Positions 63,086 through 64,000 of a stretch of DNA of 64,000 nucleotides are shown here, piece after piece. The notes beneath the pieces were generated by a model that searched no databases, was not told the origin of the DNA, and saw only the letters and a program-made list of their open reading frames with translations. Within the stretch, counting starts at the first letter, position 1. Each line of letters begins with the position of its first letter. The stretch comes from Chloroflexota bacterium (lineage in GTDB: Bacteria > Chloroflexota > Anaerolineae > J036 > Brachytrichaceae): the NCBI GenBank assembly GCA_025354985.1, contig JANXLU010000098.1:1-64000 (forward strand), given 5' to 3'. Both the position numbers and the translations under genes were made by a program.

Positions 63086-64000
63086 ATGAAGCGTCGTGGG
63101 ATTGCCGGTGCGATGATCTGCGCCAGCGTGATATTGATTTCTTCACTTGGATCAACTGGAGCAACGGCTGTTACTCCCTCGAGGGCCGCCTTTCCAACGG
63201 GCCCAGTGAAACTTGTCATGTGGTGGTGGGGTGAGCAAGAAGCACCTGGAGCAAAACTCTGGCTGGCCGACACCATTAAGGCTTATAAGGTGAAGCATCC
63301 AAATGTCACTATTCAAACAGTCCTGCAGACTACTGACGGATTGGTGCCCGCATTTGCGGCAGCGGCGGCTGCCAAGAAGGGTCCAGATCTACAATATTTC
63401 TGGGGTGGAATTTACGCTCAACAGCCAGGATGGGATGGTCAAATTGCGGCCGTCTCGGATTACATTCCTGCAAAGGAATTAGCGCACTACATAAACGCAT
63501 CTACCGAAGAAGCATTTCAAGGAAAAATTTGGACTGCTCCTTGGTATGTAAATCCATCCTTCCCTGTCATCGCACGTAAGGATGTCTTCAGCAAGTACAA
63601 ACTCACAGTTCCTACAACGTGGACGGACCTGCTCAAAGCTTGTGACGTTCTCAGTGCAAAAGGAGTAACCACTATTGCTGGTGGAATCAAGGATGGATGG
63701 TTTGGCGGCTGGCTTTACTCAATAATTGGAGCTCAGTCCGTCACTTCGAGTAATGACGTGATTTCAGCAGTGGTGGGAAAGCAGAAATTTACTGATCCCA
63801 TTCATGCGGCCTGGTGGACACGCTTGCAAGAGACGCAGAGTCATCATTGTTGGAATACCGATATTAACTCTCTCCAGTTGTATCAAGCACAACAACTATG
63901 GGTCAGCGGAAAAGCGGCTATGACCGTTGTCGCCGGACCTGATACGCCCAACTTTGTTGCAAAGGTTGGCGCTTCAAAAGTTGTTGTAATGCCTATGCCA
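63086..64000 (+). CDS. ABC transporter sugar-binding protein, 3' end outside window
   Basis: From ATG 63086 (GGAG nine bases before) 305 codons stay open to the window edge. A signal peptide (GAMICASVILISSLGSTGAT) is followed by a type 1 solute-binding fold: VKLVMWWWGEQEAPGAKLWL, HPNVTIQTVLQTTDGLVPAF, GPDLQYFWGGIY, APWYVNPSFPVIARKDVFSK and TVPTTWTDLLKACD. Many Trp and Tyr residues suit sugar stacking. There is no lipobox. Permease genes are expected to the right. Confidence 0.88.
   Translation, partial: MKRRGIAGAMICASVILISSLGSTGATAVTPSRAAFPTGPVKLVMWWWGEQEAPGAKLWLADTIKAYKVKHPNVTIQTVLQTTDGLVPAFAAAAAAKKGPDLQYFWGGIYAQQPGWDGQIAAVSDYIPAKELAHYINASTEEAFQGKIWTAPWYVNPSFPVIARKDVFSKYKLTVPTTWTDLLKACDVLSAKGVTTIAGGIKDGWFGGWLYSIIGAQSVTSSNDVISAVVGKQKFTDPIHAAWWTRLQETQSHHCWNTDINSLQLYQAQQLWVSGKAAMTVVAGPDTPNFVAKVGASKVVVMPMP

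Overview
The window appears to hold two different bacterial backgrounds joined near position 43,400. Positions 1 to about 43,400 are GC-rich (by eye about 55-60 percent GC). They carry a complex I gene group (nuoB, a nuoCD fusion, nuoI) preceded by iscX, a carotenoid cluster (crtI-crtB-cruF), the rpmH-rnpA-yidD-yidC-jag locus with a PQQ-propeller lipoprotein gene inserted in it, gyrA, fhs, proA and a pair of solute-binding proteins, one fused to a VWA domain. This gene set and order, with many starts lacking a Shine-Dalgarno sequence, looks most like Chloroflexota; that is an inference from family knowledge. From about 43,460 to 64,000 the DNA is visibly AT-richer and uses different codons. 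Its genes (mycoredoxin-thioredoxin reductase fusion, two RipA-like NlpC/P60 proteins, a DUF294 protein followed by a DnaQ-type exonuclease, galU, a membrane-anchored sulfite-oxidase-like protein, a sugar-binding protein) look actinobacterial. The change falls inside an intact ABC ATPase gene, so the join may be an assembly chimera or a real recombination.

Layout of the left part: an MFS exporter open at the left edge; an alpha/beta hydrolase; iscX-nuoB-nuoCD-nuoI; a UbiB-like kinase; a large secreted protein; a frameshifted formyltransferase; gyrA with a DUF3592 protein and a membrane SRPBCC protein; a decayed rtcB; a secreted DUF1906/PPC protein; a PaaK-like ligase with a coupled unknown gene; crtI-crtB-cruF; a CLC-F-like antiporter and a PfkB kinase; jag-yidC-PQQ lipoprotein-yidD-rnpA-rpmH; fhs and a HemL-like aminotransferase; two solute-binding proteins; two GNATs; a DhnA-type aldolase, a histidine phosphatase, a DUF2252 protein, proA, an alpha-oxoamine synthase and the ABC ATPase.

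Layout of the right part: a secreted protein, tRNA-Arg(UCG), and then the most unusual structure of the window. Four gene modules lie downstream of the tRNA 3' end (44,816-49,701). Each is closed by a 27-nt element that copies the tRNA 3' end and also carries a complementary 5' strand, so each copy can fold as a miniature tRNA acceptor hairpin (7-nt arm, 12-nt loop, 7-nt arm). The cargo is typical accessory material: three Nudix-like proteins, a decayed GNAT, a thioredoxin reductase fusion and a cupin. No integrase is present in the window. After the array come a proline-iminopeptidase-like hydrolase, a secreted propeller protein, two NlpC/P60 hydrolases, a compact run of P-type ATPase, DHFR-like, DUF294 and exonuclease genes, galU, the molybdopterin oxidoreductase and a sugar-binding protein open at the right edge.

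All assignments come from reading motifs, lengths and gene order. No database search was run.
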